DNA of 64,000 nt from Undaria pinnatifida (Eukaryota; Sar; Phaeophyceae; Laminariales; Alariaceae). The position numbers and the translations under genes were made by a program. Below, piece after piece: positions 48,801 to 54,435 of the stretch (position 1 is its first letter; each line of letters begins with the position of its first letter). The notes under the pieces were generated by a model. It had not been told where the DNA came from. It did no database searches and saw only the letters and a program-made list of their open reading frames with translations. The DNA is taken from contig JABAKD010000006.1 in NCBI GenBank assembly GCA_012845835.1, positions 4,436,803-4,500,802 of the forward strand. The letters run 5' to 3'.

Positions 48801-50896
48801 TGGCAGTCGTCGACGGCGGCTCTGCCATTTTACCCAGTGGTGGTAATCGTGGCTATGTTCGTGTTCATCGCCTTCCCGTTGACCGTCGTGGGGGCGATCG
48901 TCGGCCGCAACATGTCGTCAGATTTTAAGGCCCCCTGCAGGACCACCCGCGTCCCTCGCCAGGTAACGTTTCCACACGTTGGACAGATCCCACAGATCCC
49001 CGCTTGATGGTCTAGATGTTTCAGGGAAGATCTGTATGGTATAGCTCTTCAGCCCTCGCCAGGTAATGTTCGACCTCACAGCTGATTTGTATTTTGTTTT
49101 TTTATAATCGTGGGACAGATATCGCAGATCCCCGCTTGATGATGTAGATATTCAGGCAAGATCTGTACGGTATAGCTATTTTACCTTGCCAGGTAATGTT
49201 CGACCTCACAGCTGGAATGCATTTTTTTTTTCTGGAATGTGACTCCTATGGATGTTGCCAGGGTGAAAGTCACCAACAAAGTGTTATCCTTTGTTCACGA
49301 CGTAAGTTTTTCTCCCCTTTTTTTTTTCGCTACAGGTTCCAAAGGACACCCCCTGGTACCGCCGCCACGCGTCCCAGATGGTGATGTCGGGCTTCCTGCC
49401 GTTCAGTGCGATCTACATCGAGCTGCACTACATCTTCGCTAGCGTGTGGGGCCACCAGATTTATACATTGTTCGGCATCCTCATTCTCGCGTTCCTCCTC
49501 TTGCTCGTCGTCTGCAGCTTCATCACGGTGAGGGCTTAAAACAGGATAAGCAGCAGCGGTCGTGGTACGGTAGAGTTCCCTGTATAGTGCCGATTGAGTG
49601 TTGTTGGTTTCCCGCTACAGTGCCTGTTGAATAGTCTGGCACAGATGGGAACAACCGTTAGTGGCAGTATGCTGGGTGGCCCCGGTTGCCTATAGAGTGC
49701 CGGTGTATCCAGCTGGTAACGTATGGGCACTATCGAAGGACCACTAGTAGTAGTAGCAGTAGCTGTAGCAGTAGCAGTAGCAGTAGCTGTAGCTGTAGCT
49801 GTAGCTGTAGCTGTAGCAGTGGCAGTGGCAGTGGCAGTGGGAGTAACAGCAGCAGTATCTGTAGTCGTAGTCGTAATCGTAGTCGTAGTCGTAGTCGCAG
49901 TCGCAGTCGTAGTCTAGTAGTTGGTAGCAGCAGAAGCAGCAGGAGGAGGGGCAGCAGAAGCAGCAGGAGGAGGGGCAGCAGCAGCAGCAGCAGGAGGGGT
50001 AGCATCAGTCTCTTGTGCGTATGGACCTTGGAGCAGCTTCAATATACGTTTTACTCCTTACCCAGCCGAAAACGTACCAGGTGAAACTTAAAGGAAAAGA
50101 GTAGAATGGATATATGCCTGCTCGCAGTTCAAGCTTGTTACCCTACCCCACCTATTTCGTTACCCTACCCCACCTATTTCGTACCGCCGCCGCCGTCGCC
50201 GCGCCCCGTCGCTAACACCGTGCGTGCGTCCACATTGCGCGACTTAAACTTAAGGTGGCCTTGATATACTTCCAGTTGGGCCGGGAGGATCACAGGTGGT
50301 GGTGGCGGAGCTTCTTCTCCGGGGGATCGACGGGCCTCTTCGTGTACGCCTACTCGTTCTTCTACTTCTTCAACACCTCAGACATGAACGGCCTTCTTCA
50401 GGTGTGTGGTGTACGGATTGGGTTGGTTTGGGTTGGGTTGGGCTGGGCTGGGCTGGGCTGGGCTGGGCTGGGCTGGGCTGGGTCGGGTCGGGTCGCGTCG
50501 GGTCGGGTTGGGGTATTTTTTGTTGTACGAAAGAAGTATACCGACAGCCACCGACATAAAATGAACTATAAAGCATTGTAATGAACAATTGTTCCTTGTA
50601 CACGGCATCCCTTTTGCTTGTTGCCTTTTTACTTCCTCGTACGTCGCATCCTTATCATGCTGTCCTTTTCTCTCCTCGTACAACGCAACCTTTGCTTGTT
50701 GCCTTTTCCTTTCCTCTTACGTCTTTGTTTTTTTGCCCCCTTTGTTTTTTTTCCTTTTTTTTTTCACAAGTCCTCGTTCTATTTCGGGTACATGGCGGTC
50801 ATCAGCTACGCGTTTTTCATCATGCTCGGTTTCGTGGGGTTCATGTCCTCGCTAACCTTCGTCAAGCACATCTACAGCGTTGTCAAGTGCGACTAA
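20889..50896 (+). CDS. Transmembrane 9 superfamily protein (TM9SF/nonaspanin), 15 exons
   Basis: Reconstructed coding exons: 20889-21068, 23137-23256, 24055-24135, 26243-26316, 27457-27567, 34127-34151, 36347-36481, 41211-41330, 42471-42535, 44101-44280, 44677-44794, 48807-48962, 49336-49527, 50255-50401, 50771-50896. They total 1830 bp (609 aa), usual for the family; all introns are GT..AG and all phases match. Residues 1-43 are a signal peptide ending in SASPAAA. The lumenal domain (44-242) has family hallmarks such as [17 protein letters not shown] and YNGDRIV. Membrane segments fall near 244-270, 317-335, 344-362, 377-401, 408-436, 473-493, 497-527, 541-560 and 572-603. The cytosolic loop after TM1 has the family motif HGDVFRFP. 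The C-terminus VVKCD fits the KxD Golgi-retention signal known for TM9 proteins. The family acts in endosome/Golgi membranes, in membrane-protein sorting and adhesion; the exact role here is inferred. The start at 20889 (context accgcgATGG) puts the signal peptide at the N-terminus; an in-frame ATG at 20742 would add 49 residues. Confidence 0.95.
21745..22030 (+). mobile_element. CGGGTC element in TM9SF intron 1
   Basis: Begins agagctttgggcgggttatt, has internal ggtcaggagcttttaaatat and aggttttcaaatatctcgcg blocks, and ends cgacccgctagaagtaatcc ... tgcaaagccctgg. The ends are imperfect inverted copies, as in the family. Confidence 0.65.
22170..22410 (-). repeat. Solo left arm of the GATC foldback family in TM9SF intron 1
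   Basis: cacatcggactgatgacgat, then ctagatcatctatacagatc and tcgtacggctcccgcccggtaacatgagc (segments in left-arm order), ending at aaagtggggatcgatcatct. The partner arm is absent. Confidence 0.75.
22850..23035 (+). repeat. Three tandem copies of a ~65-bp unit (TM9SF intron 1)
   Basis: atggcgttcttacgtttcgc occurs at about 22864, 22931 and, diverged, 22990. AT-rich surroundings. Confidence 0.75.
23137..23256 (+). CDS. TM9SF exon 2
   Basis: 40 codons, phase 0/0. Acceptor is tttaag|GTG and donor AGAAAG|GTGGGT. Encodes the signature stretch [18 protein letters not shown] followed by GELLVGDRK, matching the usual TM9 pattern 'NPxETYxYxxLPFC ... LGExLxGDR'. The AAG acceptor is less common than CAG but is the only choice that keeps the family sequence. 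Confidence 0.93.
23395..24030 (+). repeat. Microsatellite cluster in TM9SF intron 2
   Basis: tttgtgttttgtg runs (23400-23470), gcttgggcttgggc (23725-23800) and ggtggtggtgg (23920-24030), ending close to the exon 3 acceptor. Confidence 0.9.
24055..24135 (+). CDS. TM9SF exon 3
   Basis: 27 codons, phase 0/0. Acceptor atcgcag|GTT, donor GAAGAG|GTAAGT. Encodes [14 protein letters not shown]...[10 protein letters not shown], the lumenal segment with the conserved cysteine that follows the GDR motif in this family. It lies between a GGT-rich microsatellite upstream and a GTTGGT microsatellite downstream. Confidence 0.9.
24165..25015 (+). repeat. GGT/GTTGGT-rich microsatellite tracts in TM9SF intron 3
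   Basis: gttggtgttggt around 24225-24300, then ggtggt-rich sequence 24620-25015 with a 250-bp less repetitive gap. Confidence 0.9.
25030..25566. mobile_element. MITE-like element, 'CTACGATAG' ends, TM9SF intron 3
   Basis: Left end gatgctacggcagagatgca; right end tacgtctatcgtagcacgcg. Internal blocks tggcctacgtacgaaaacaa and gacgattttgggttaacg match the family. An extra segment containing the 'ggggagggatttgggggttc' repeat makes it longer. Confidence 0.7.
25960..26130 (+). repeat. GCTTGCTTGCTC microsatellite in TM9SF intron 3
   Basis: Repeats of gcttgcttgctcgctggctg; ends about 110 bp before exon 4. Confidence 0.9.
26243..26316 (+). CDS. TM9SF exon 4
   Basis: 74 bp, 24 codons plus two bases (GG). 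Acceptor is ctcgaacag|CTCCAT and donor AAGGG|GTAAGC. Encodes [20 protein letters not shown] then LPAK, matching the family's '...F..AI..xYYFE...DDLP'. A second AG 15 bases into the exon (attttcag) looks like an acceptor too, but using it breaks the phase and drops conserved residues. Confidence 0.9.
27457..27567 (+). CDS. TM9SF exon 5
   Basis: 111 bp; begins with the third base of a split Gly codon and ends with GG of another. Acceptor tttttcaaag|GCCC, donor ATCGG|GTGAGC. Encodes [20 protein letters not shown] then [16 protein letters not shown], which supplies the family's '..Y..(T)H..F.I.YNGD' segment once joined to exon 6. It has no ATG-initiated ORF of its own in this frame; without it the lumenal domain would lack about 37 residues. 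Confidence 0.88.
27632..28145 (+). repeat. Minisatellite, ~90-bp unit, five to six copies (TM9SF intron 5)
   Basis: The unit alternates cccattgattggtcaactgc and tttcattggtcaacacatgc. It lies right after exon 5, whose 5' edge (GCCCATTGGTCAAGCAACAG) resembles the unit. Confidence 0.8.
28642..28861 (+). repeat. 220-bp exact repeat, copy 1 (TM9SF intron 5)
   Basis: I see no difference from 33275-33494. Both begin tgtaataagaattggactcg and end cactgcttttgtccgc; flanks on both sides are unrelated. The frame [20 protein letters not shown] ... SFFTAFVR is open in both copies. Confidence 0.9.
29755..29945 (+). repeat. Minisatellite, 66-bp unit, about three copies (TM9SF intron 5)
   Basis: Unit cagcctcaacgaaatcggag followed by ggcgttgatgcaagcgattc and cttccccgaacgg. 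The period is a multiple of three, so both strands stay open over the tract. Confidence 0.85.
33275..33494 (+). repeat. 220-bp exact repeat, copy 2 (TM9SF intron 5)
   Basis: Second copy, 4.6 kb downstream in the same orientation within the same intron. Confidence 0.9.
34127..34151 (+). CDS. TM9SF exon 6 (25-bp micro-exon)
   Basis: Acceptor cctcgcag|GTAC, donor TTTCG|GTGAGG. One base completes Gly, then eight codons YNGDRIVS, the core of the family motif 'YNGDRIV.V'. The flanking introns are 6.6 kb and 2.2 kb. Its identity rests on the motif and exact phase fit on both sides. The reading frame stays open past the donor, but intron reading is not family-like. Confidence 0.85.
34308..34645 (+). 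mobile_element. MITE-like element, 'AGTCGG' ends, copy 3 (TM9SF intron 6)
   Basis: gagttgtgagtcggcacgaa ... gctggccaccagctggcttc ... cagactcgcagctttgcc. It starts about 155 bp after micro-exon 6. Confidence 0.82.
35284..35548. mobile_element. MITE-like element, 'CTACGATAG' ends, TM9SF intron 6
   Basis: Left end cgtgctatgatagaggcgac; right end agtgcacctcttttgtagca. About 265 bp; the internal sequence is diverged. Confidence 0.7.
36052..36080 (+). repeat. Copy of exon 7's acceptor and first codons
   Basis: tttttccgacag|ATGGACGTCACAAATGCGAC against tttcggcag|GTTGACATCACAAATACAGA at the true exon. A usable-looking acceptor about 290 bp upstream; reading on gives [20 protein letters not shown] and soon stops. 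Confidence 0.7.
36347..36481 (+). CDS. TM9SF exon 7
   Basis: 45 codons, phase 0/0. Acceptor tttcggcag|GTTGAC, donor TTCGAG|GTGGGT. Encodes [20 protein letters not shown] and on to LLPGTFE, with the family's 'FTYSV.W' just before TM1. A 5'-edge copy of this exon lies about 290 bp upstream, and an inverted copy of the 550-bp repeat starts right after the donor. Confidence 0.92.
36505..36740 (-). repeat. 550-bp interspersed repeat, inverted partial copy in intron 7
   Basis: The complement of the first ~230 bp of copies 1-3 (gcacaaggtgccgaagtccg ... agggatgcgagggtgtatgg). It starts within 30 bp of the exon 7 donor. Confidence 0.8.
36886..37142. mobile_element. MITE-like element, 'CTACGATAG' ends, TM9SF intron 7
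   Basis: Left end cgctaagatggaggtgcacc; right end ggtacacctctatcgtagca. 257 bp, the same length as the 13.0-kb copy. Confidence 0.85.
37168..37775. mobile_element. Probable MITE-like element, 'CTACGATAG' ends, TM9SF intron 7
   Basis: Left end tagtacagtagaggtgcgtt; right end cgtatactgtatcgtagcag. Lies immediately after the copy at 36.9-37.1 kb; composition is mixed. Confidence 0.5.
38806..38900 (+). pseudogene. Partial copy of TM9SF exon 8
   Basis: ttgtccatcatcaactcctc then cgtgctgatccttatcttgc parallels exon 8 (CTGTCCATCATCAACTCTTT, CGTGCTGGTCCTGATCCTGA). The same frame reads [17 protein letters not shown]. No acceptor directly precedes it, so it is probably not spliced in. Confidence 0.8.
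40325..40867 (+). CDS. Coiled-coil ORF inside TM9SF intron 7
   Basis: 180 codons from ATG to TAG. It encodes a charged, Ala/Glu/Arg/Gln-rich helical protein ([40 protein letters not shown]) that looks like coiled coil over roughly residues 45-140. It lies in TM9SF intron 7 on the same strand. It could be a nested gene, a fragment of a transposon ORF, or part of a captured gene. Local GC is higher than in the surrounding T-rich intron, and no splice signals clearly extend it. Function unknown. Confidence 0.4.
   Translation: MKARDRKERFFFAKVKEAYRARTGTTTADAGVAARRALAIQRGGVEAAEGIRDRVVKQRDESRVEAAEAKSLLQDVSQQLSEEKGKLNLEQDLRHESDAALAQTRVELHAQQQLSRELEVKRAASEARGIELGKTLEVRKKGNTTALLLHNITILEEFRCIGLLSAILPEGPPEDVFRLR
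40915..40975 (+). repeat. AGC trinucleotide run in TM9SF intron 7
   Basis: cagcagcagcagcagcaagc, just downstream of the coiled-coil ORF. Confidence 0.9.
41211..41330 (+). CDS. TM9SF exon 8 (TM1)
   Basis: 40 codons, phase 0/0. Acceptor gcactacag|ATCCAC, donor GACGAG|GTGCGC. Encodes [20 protein letters not shown], the first transmembrane helix, then a basic cytosolic start ([11 protein letters not shown]). 'IHWxSIINS' is highly characteristic of TM9SF proteins. Confidence 0.95.
41370..41742 (+). mobile_element. CGGGTC element in TM9SF intron 8, with pure GGGTC expansion
   Basis: Ends resemble ttatgggtcacgaccgggcc and gacccgtgaagaaccgtg. Bases 41527-41610 are an almost pure (GGGTC)n run, probably a secondary expansion of the element's internal repeat. 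Confidence 0.75.
41995..42262. repeat. Inverted repeat in TM9SF intron 8
   Basis: Arms of ~120 bp meet near 42130. gtgcccggtcttgtggcggc pairs with gctgccacaagtccgggccg, and ccgcgagaccgttctccata pairs with atggaggacggtcttgcgg. Both arms translate to related peptides, so this may be a head-to-head duplicated ORF fragment of a transposon. Confidence 0.7.
42471..42535 (+). CDS. TM9SF exon 9
   Basis: 65 bp: 21 codons plus AG. Acceptor ctggtttcag|GATGAT, donor CCCGAG|GTGAGT. Encodes [20 protein letters not shown], the acidic cytosolic loop and the invariant HGDVFR motif. Its last ~20 bases and the donor are echoed about seven times in the following intron. Confidence 0.94.
42521..43610 (+). repeat. 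Tandem echoes of exon 9's 3' edge and donor
   Basis: cgctttccgag|gtga-like sequences recur in intron 9 with GT at about 42650, 42949, 43065, 43218, 43542 and 43593, plus a degenerate copy near 43335. Most are followed by ctcccgactcgtaagtcg, the intron sequence after the true donor (42536). Confidence 0.85.
42690..42900 (+). repeat. GTT/GTTGGT microsatellite in TM9SF intron 9
   Basis: About 210 bp of gttgtt passing into gttggtgttggt. Open on several frames only because of the triplet period. Confidence 0.95.
43905..43966 (+). repeat. 50-bp GCTGTGAG motif, copy in intron 9
   Basis: gagctgtgagtttgacgaat ... atactcatctttgcaagctg. Almost identical to the copy at 60.7 kb. Confidence 0.8.
44101..44280 (+). 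CDS. TM9SF exon 10 (TM2-TM3)
   Basis: 180 bp; the first G completes Arg, then 59 codons plus AG. Acceptor gttttttttgcag, donor GCGAG|GTGTGT. Encodes [15 protein letters not shown], two hydrophobic helices and the PTKRGS turn, as in the family's 'LFAxxxGxGxQL ... Y/RGxL'. A GTTGGT microsatellite starts right at the donor. Confidence 0.94.
44283..44535 (+). repeat. GTTGGT microsatellite in TM9SF intron 10
   Basis: About 250 bp of gttggtgttggt starting immediately after the exon 10 donor. Confidence 0.95.
44677..44794 (+). CDS. TM9SF exon 11 (TM4)
   Basis: 118 bp: G completing Arg, then 39 codons. Acceptor cttgcgcacag|GCTG, donor CCCAG|GTATAA. Encodes [15 protein letters not shown], then a helix around [20 protein letters not shown]. 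This matches the family's 'LYKxLGGxxW..N......FP' block. Confidence 0.94.
45055..45413 (+). mobile_element. MITE-like element, 'AGTCGG' ends, copy 4 (TM9SF intron 11)
   Basis: agctttgagtcggcaccact at the left and tccgactcacagctccag at the right; internal ggctggccaccagctggcgg. Confidence 0.83.
46380..46838 (-). pseudogene. Broken Tc1/mariner (IS630-type) transposase C-terminus
   Basis: On the minus strand, 46838-46602 reads [20 protein letters not shown] then [12 protein letters not shown]. This is the 'PPYSPxLNPIExxW' region around the third catalytic residue of DDE transposases of the Tc1/mariner/IS630 group. After the break, 46478-46380 continues with [20 protein letters not shown], a plausible downstream C-terminal region. 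Between them an inverted second copy of the [13 protein letters not shown] segment (plus strand, about 46500-46621) destroys the frame. It lies in TM9SF intron 11, inside a larger inverted repeat. Non-functional remnant. Confidence 0.7.
46500..46765. repeat. Hairpin formed by head-to-head copies of the transposase segment
   Basis: The arms (about 46500-46621 and 46627-46765) are near-perfect inverted copies meeting at gagcagaacggttctgctc. Both encode MPSFQP[VI][12 protein letters not shown] on opposite strands. The near identity suggests a fairly recent inverted duplication. Confidence 0.85.
47648..47815 (+). repeat. 50-bp GCTGTGAG motif with extended homology
   Basis: agctgtgagttcgataaggg ... 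tactcacctttgcaagcttc, continuing ccggccgctcgtttttc ... ccatggatgttgccaaggtg. The extension also matches 61.42-61.55 kb. Confidence 0.8.
47980..48560 (+). repeat. Two partial copies of exon 12's 5' half with upstream intron
   Basis: 48060-48121 (after tttgtgcag) and 48494-48555 resemble exon 12 from its first codon: tcgtcggggacggctctacc and tcgtcgggggcggctcttgc against TCGTCGACGGCGGCTCTGCC. Upstream intron sequence (gcgtgttgtga.tc.ttttcgtat) is also copied. Both run into poly-C and lack the rest of the exon. Confidence 0.85.
48807..48962 (+). CDS. TM9SF exon 12 (TM5)
   Basis: 52 codons, phase 0/0. Acceptor atatggcag|TCGTCG, donor CGCCAG|GTAACG. Encodes [20 protein letters not shown], the rest of TM5 and a cytosolic loop ending CRTTRVPRQ, matching the family's '..A.PF...V.......PL...G' and 'R.N.IPRQ'. 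Both edges of this exon are duplicated in the flanking introns. Confidence 0.94.
48970..49165 (+). repeat. Two short GATC right-arm fragments in TM9SF intron 12
   Basis: Two copies of gacagatcccacagatcccc / gacagatatcgcagatcccc followed by cgcttgatg and aagatctgtatggtatagct, 48970-49046 and 49110-49165. They are interleaved with duplicated exon 12 donor sites. Confidence 0.7.
49336..49527 (+). CDS. TM9SF exon 13 (TM6-TM7)
   Basis: 64 codons, phase 0/0. Acceptor tttttcgctacag|GTT, donor ATCACG|GTGAGG. Encodes [20 protein letters not shown] then [20 protein letters not shown] and helix 7. 'W.......GxLPFxAxxIELxxIxxSxW' is diagnostic for the family. Confidence 0.95.
49740..49995 (+). repeat. 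GTAGCA/GTAGCT microsatellite in TM9SF intron 13
   Basis: agtagcagtagctgtagc passing into gtagtcgtagtcgt and agcagcaggaggaggggc blocks. Confidence 0.93.
50255..50401 (+). CDS. TM9SF exon 14 (TM8)
   Basis: 49 codons, phase 0/0. Acceptor aaacttaag|GTGGCC, donor CTTCAG|GTGTGT. Encodes [20 protein letters not shown] then the YAYSFFYFF helix. 'YFQL..EDxxWWWRS' is a hallmark of TM9SF proteins. Confidence 0.95.
50410..50510 (+). repeat. GGGCT/GGGTC microsatellite in TM9SF intron 14
   Basis: ttgggttgggctgggctggg passing into gggtcgggtcgcgtcgggtc. Confidence 0.93.
50771..50896 (+). CDS. TM9SF exon 15 (TM9, stop)
   Basis: 41 codons plus TAA. Acceptor ttttttcacaag|TCCTCG. Encodes [20 protein letters not shown] to the end YSVVKCD. 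'YFGYM...SY.FF...G.IGF' is conserved in the family. The final KCD fits the KxD signal. The 3'-most 20 bp of coding sequence recur degenerately just downstream of the stop. Confidence 0.95.
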   Translation, partial: SSFYFGYMAVISYAFFIMLGFVGFMSSLTFVKHIYSVVKCD

Positions 50897-50919
50897 CATC
50901 AACTGTTGGAACACTATGG

Positions 50920-51500
50920 GCAACGTTGTCAAGTGCGACTCAGACGCGGAACGAAGTTGTGGACGATGGTGGGGATGATCGAACGTCTGCAGCGGTACTG
51001 ATCCGTATCCGTCGTGCTTTGCGACTGGAGATGAACTGATGGATGGTCTGAATGGCCACTGACAGGAGCAGCGAAGCAAGAGATGATGATGGCGGTGGTG
51101 GTGGTAGTGGTGGTCGTCGTGAAGTGCTATTGATGATAGCAATGGATGGATGGACGATGGTAGCGGTGGTCCGTCGTGAGATACGATTGACGAGATCGAC
51201 GAAATAATGGTGGTGATGGGACAGCGCTGTGAAGTGCGGATAAGGCCCGCAACAAAGCAGTGGTTCGCGGTGGTGGTGGTGGTGGGGCTCATCCTGTTGC
51301 GAGTTTGTGGCTGACGAGATCGGCGAGATTGTTGATGATGGTGGTGGTGGTGATCCTAGGGAAACACCGCCGGCATGAACAATGGGTGGGGATAAGGGGG
51401 GTGTTCATCGTCGTCAAGTGCCACTGGCAAGAGCGACGGACCAGCGGAGGATGGTGATGGTGACGGTGCTGTCGCCGGGCAACGAAATAGTGGTTTGTGT
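50920..51500 (+). repeat. Degenerate repeats downstream of the TM9SF stop
   Basis: acgttgtcaagtgcgact at 50925 repeats the end of the coding sequence (gcgttgtcaagtgcgact at 50877). Further relatives (gtgaagtgcggataaggc, cgtcaagtgccactggc) recur among ggtggtggtg and gatgatgg runs to about 51480. This would be 3' UTR or just beyond. Confidence 0.65.
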
Positions 51501-52014
51501 TGTATCCCCTAGGGGTTTGCCTTGGGCGATCAAGGACCAGACGCCAGGCAAAGGGGAGGCGGGAGGTTAGATTCCTCAGCCTGGACATCGCAATCACTCT
51601 AGTGTTGATCATGTCTCTGTGGCGCAGGCAACGCCTTTTTATGTGTGCAGGGAGGATTCCTCGGTTTCGTACCCCGCGAGCGCTGTTCTGCTGGCCATCG
51701 CTCTACGGCATAGGCAGAGTTTTTTTTCCTGTGCATGGAAGTGGAGAGATCTGACTCACGCCAAGTGCTTCATCCCGACGAGTTTTTCTTTTTCCTGGCA
51801 TAGGAGGGTCCCGGCCAGCCAGGAGAACTCCCCTCAAAGTTGCCTGCTTCTTTTTTTTTTCACACTCAAACAAATGCACTACTAAGGGAAGCCCGGTCTT
51901 TTGGGGCACGCCATAGCCTCTTTTGACGATGAACCTTAATATAGTAGTTTTATTCGTAGGAGGTTTTCAGTGCAGGGTTTAGAAATCTTTGTCTGTGTGA
52001 TTGTCGCCTTCCCT

Positions 52015-52330
52015 CCTCCCCGGGCTGGGTTTCTTTGTTCTGGGGAGCAGGCCGTGTCCAGCAGCAACCGTTTTCCCCCCGCCCGGGGTTGGGTTTCTCT
52101 TTAGCCGGAAGCGAACAGCGGCAAGCGTAGCCCCCTCCTCACCCCTTCCCCGGGTTGTTTTTTTTGTTGGGGGAAGGAAGCCGTATCCAGAGGCAGGCAC
52201 AGCCCCCCACCCCACCCCACCCCACCCCCCCCAACCCTCAAGACTGTGTTTCTTTGTTTTGGGAAGCAAGCTGTGCCTAGCAGCAAGCGCAGCCCCCCCC
52301 CCCCCCCCCCCTGCGGGATTTCTTTGTTTT
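52015..52330 (+). repeat. Degenerate ~75-bp tandem repeat, four copies
   Basis: Each copy: ccccgggttgggtttctttg, then gggaagcaagccgtgtccag and cagcaagcgcagccccc. It lies 1.1 kb downstream of the TM9SF stop. Confidence 0.75.
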
Positions 52331-52429
52331 TAATCCATGCGCCGTGCGGGCGTGGGAGCGTAGTAGTCGTATTATATTAATAGTAGCTATTCGTTCTCTG
52401 CACAAGTTGCGGGTGGCGGCGGATGTAAT

Positions 52430-52632
52430 GATACTAGCGTCCTGGCTGTTTGAGAATGACGTGAGCACTCGAGGAATATGCTACTCGCGTTCTGGCAGTT
52501 GGCGTGCAAATATCGTAGGCCCCCGAGGAATATACTTCTCGCGTCCCGGCAGTTTGCGAATACCGTCAGCCCTCGAGGAATATATTTGTCGTGTCCCGGC
52601 TGTTTGCGAATGCCGTCTTTCCTCGAGGAAAG
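52430..52632 (+). repeat. ~52-bp tandem repeat, four copies
   Basis: Unit tcgcgtcccggcagtttgcg followed by cctcgaggaatatactt. Copies near 52435, 52488, 52538 and 52590. Confidence 0.8.
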
Positions 52633-53854
52633 AGCGCGGCAAGAAGGAAGGGGGAGTGCTATTAAAGGCGGACTTGGATCGAAGCGAACGGATGTGTGTG
52701 TGGCGATCTCGGGCATGCACAATGTCGCGCGCGTGTCGGGGGAGAACAGATGCGTCGGTCCACGGGAAAACGCGCACGCCACGCGTATGTCCTTCGCACT
52801 TGCGCGCTGCCTAGCGACGAAACGCGTGACGGCTTTGTCGTTGTTCGGGGGGTTTGTAGCAGATTAGGAAGCGGTCGCGGGTGGGTGGCGTGCTACCCGT
52901 GGTGCCAAATCGAGGATCTAGTGCTCGAGGACACGCCGATGTTCTCGTCCGAGTGCCCGGAGACGCAAGTTTTGTTGGCAAGGTGCAATTGCGATTCATT
53001 CACACCGTGCCGTTTAAGGGTACCCGGTGGCACATTGTTCGGTGGCAAGATGCCAGTGCTACTATTAATGGTACAAACCGTGTGGCGTTACGACGCAATA
53101 GGGGGCGGGTCTGTATCGGACTAGGCGGGGTCTAGCAGACTAGGTGACTTGCTTAGGGTGTGGCGGGTGAGTGTACGTGTTACTGGTAACGCGATGGCAT
53201 GCTCTAGCGCTTGAGAGTATGTCGCTCTTCTTTTTTTTGGCTTGCCCGGTCCTTGTTCACTTTGTCGGCAATATAGTGGTGCCAATAGTATAGAGCGTGT
53301 TACACACGGTGGTGGGGATTTTGCTGGGCAGTTTTTTTGGGGTTTGCTATTGTTGTGCTTGGAAATACCTGGCCAGCGCACATGTTATCACGGTGGAAGT
53401 TCGTTGGAGGGGGAGGGGAGGGGGGGGGAGTTGATATACGTGTCTTGAGGTAGAAAGTTGTGAACGTATGCGAGATATCTAGTCAGTTCTGGTCCCAAGG
53501 CATGTTCATTTTCCGTAGGTCTTTGTGTGGTTGACTTAAGCTAGTATTTGTTTCGGATTCCGAAATAATAAGATCAAAACATACTTTATTGTCATGGCCG
53601 ATTTGTGATGTGTGTGCAGTCATTTCTCCAAAGACTCCAGGACTAATCGCGAAACACTTGGTATTTTGCGTGCTTCGAAAAAAGGTTGCGGCGTGTCTGT
53701 TAAATCATTGCGCTGTCGGGTATGCCGTCTCCCGCGAAGCTGGATTTTTTTTTGTGTCGGAGAGTGTACGATTGATTTTTGTCGACACCGCACTTTGTTT
53801 AAAGCTGACCCCCTGTTTACTTGTTATCGGGTTTTCGTGCGTTCGAAAACAGTA

Positions 53855-53975
53855 TATTTCGTATCGAAAGTTTCGATATATCGAAAGATCAAACTTTTGA
53901 CATATCAAATATCTAAATTCGATATATGATATGTCGAGATATCGAAGTTCGACATTTGCTTTCAAGATATCGCGC
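53855..53975. other. AT-rich 'TCGATATATCGAA' palindrome cluster
   Basis: Short palindromes (gatatatcgaaagatc, tcgatatatgatatgtcg, cgagatatcg) are packed into ~120 bp, possibly a fragment of a foldback element. No gene in 53.1-54.2 kb. Confidence 0.5.
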
Positions 53976-54224
53976 CGAACGAAGTTTGCCCTCCTTTTCC
54001 GAAACCGCAGATGATATTACATCCAGATTTGTTGTCTAGGCTACTCGTCGTGCATGGCTATAACCCCGCACGACGTCATGCTCGCGTTTCGCTTACCTAG
54101 TGGTCTGATTTTGGGTGCACACGCAGTGCAAAGACGATTTTTTATTTTGAAAAGTATTCGATCTCAGATCCAGCGTAATTTTCATTATTTTTGTTGATTC
54201 GTATATATTTTTTTCTGTTATTTC

Positions 54225-54290
54225 GAATACGTCAGCTGTGAGTCCGACCTGTTGAGTAGTCGGTACTCAGCTCTGCCAGCTGCGTGATAC
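54225..54290 (+). repeat. 50-bp GCTGTGAG motif, copy
   Basis: cagctgtgagtccgacctgt ... cggtactcagctctgccagc. Preceded by ttatttcgaatacgt. Confidence 0.75.
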
Positions 54291-54435
54291 GTCGCCCGCA
54301 CGTGTTGAACATATCGTCTGGTTCGATGACGGCAAATAAATAGTGAATGTCTTGAAAAATGTATTTTAATTTATTTTGACTTTGGGTGTTGTCTCGTGCG
54401 ATTTTGAATGTGTCGATCGGGTGGGGTTTACTCAG

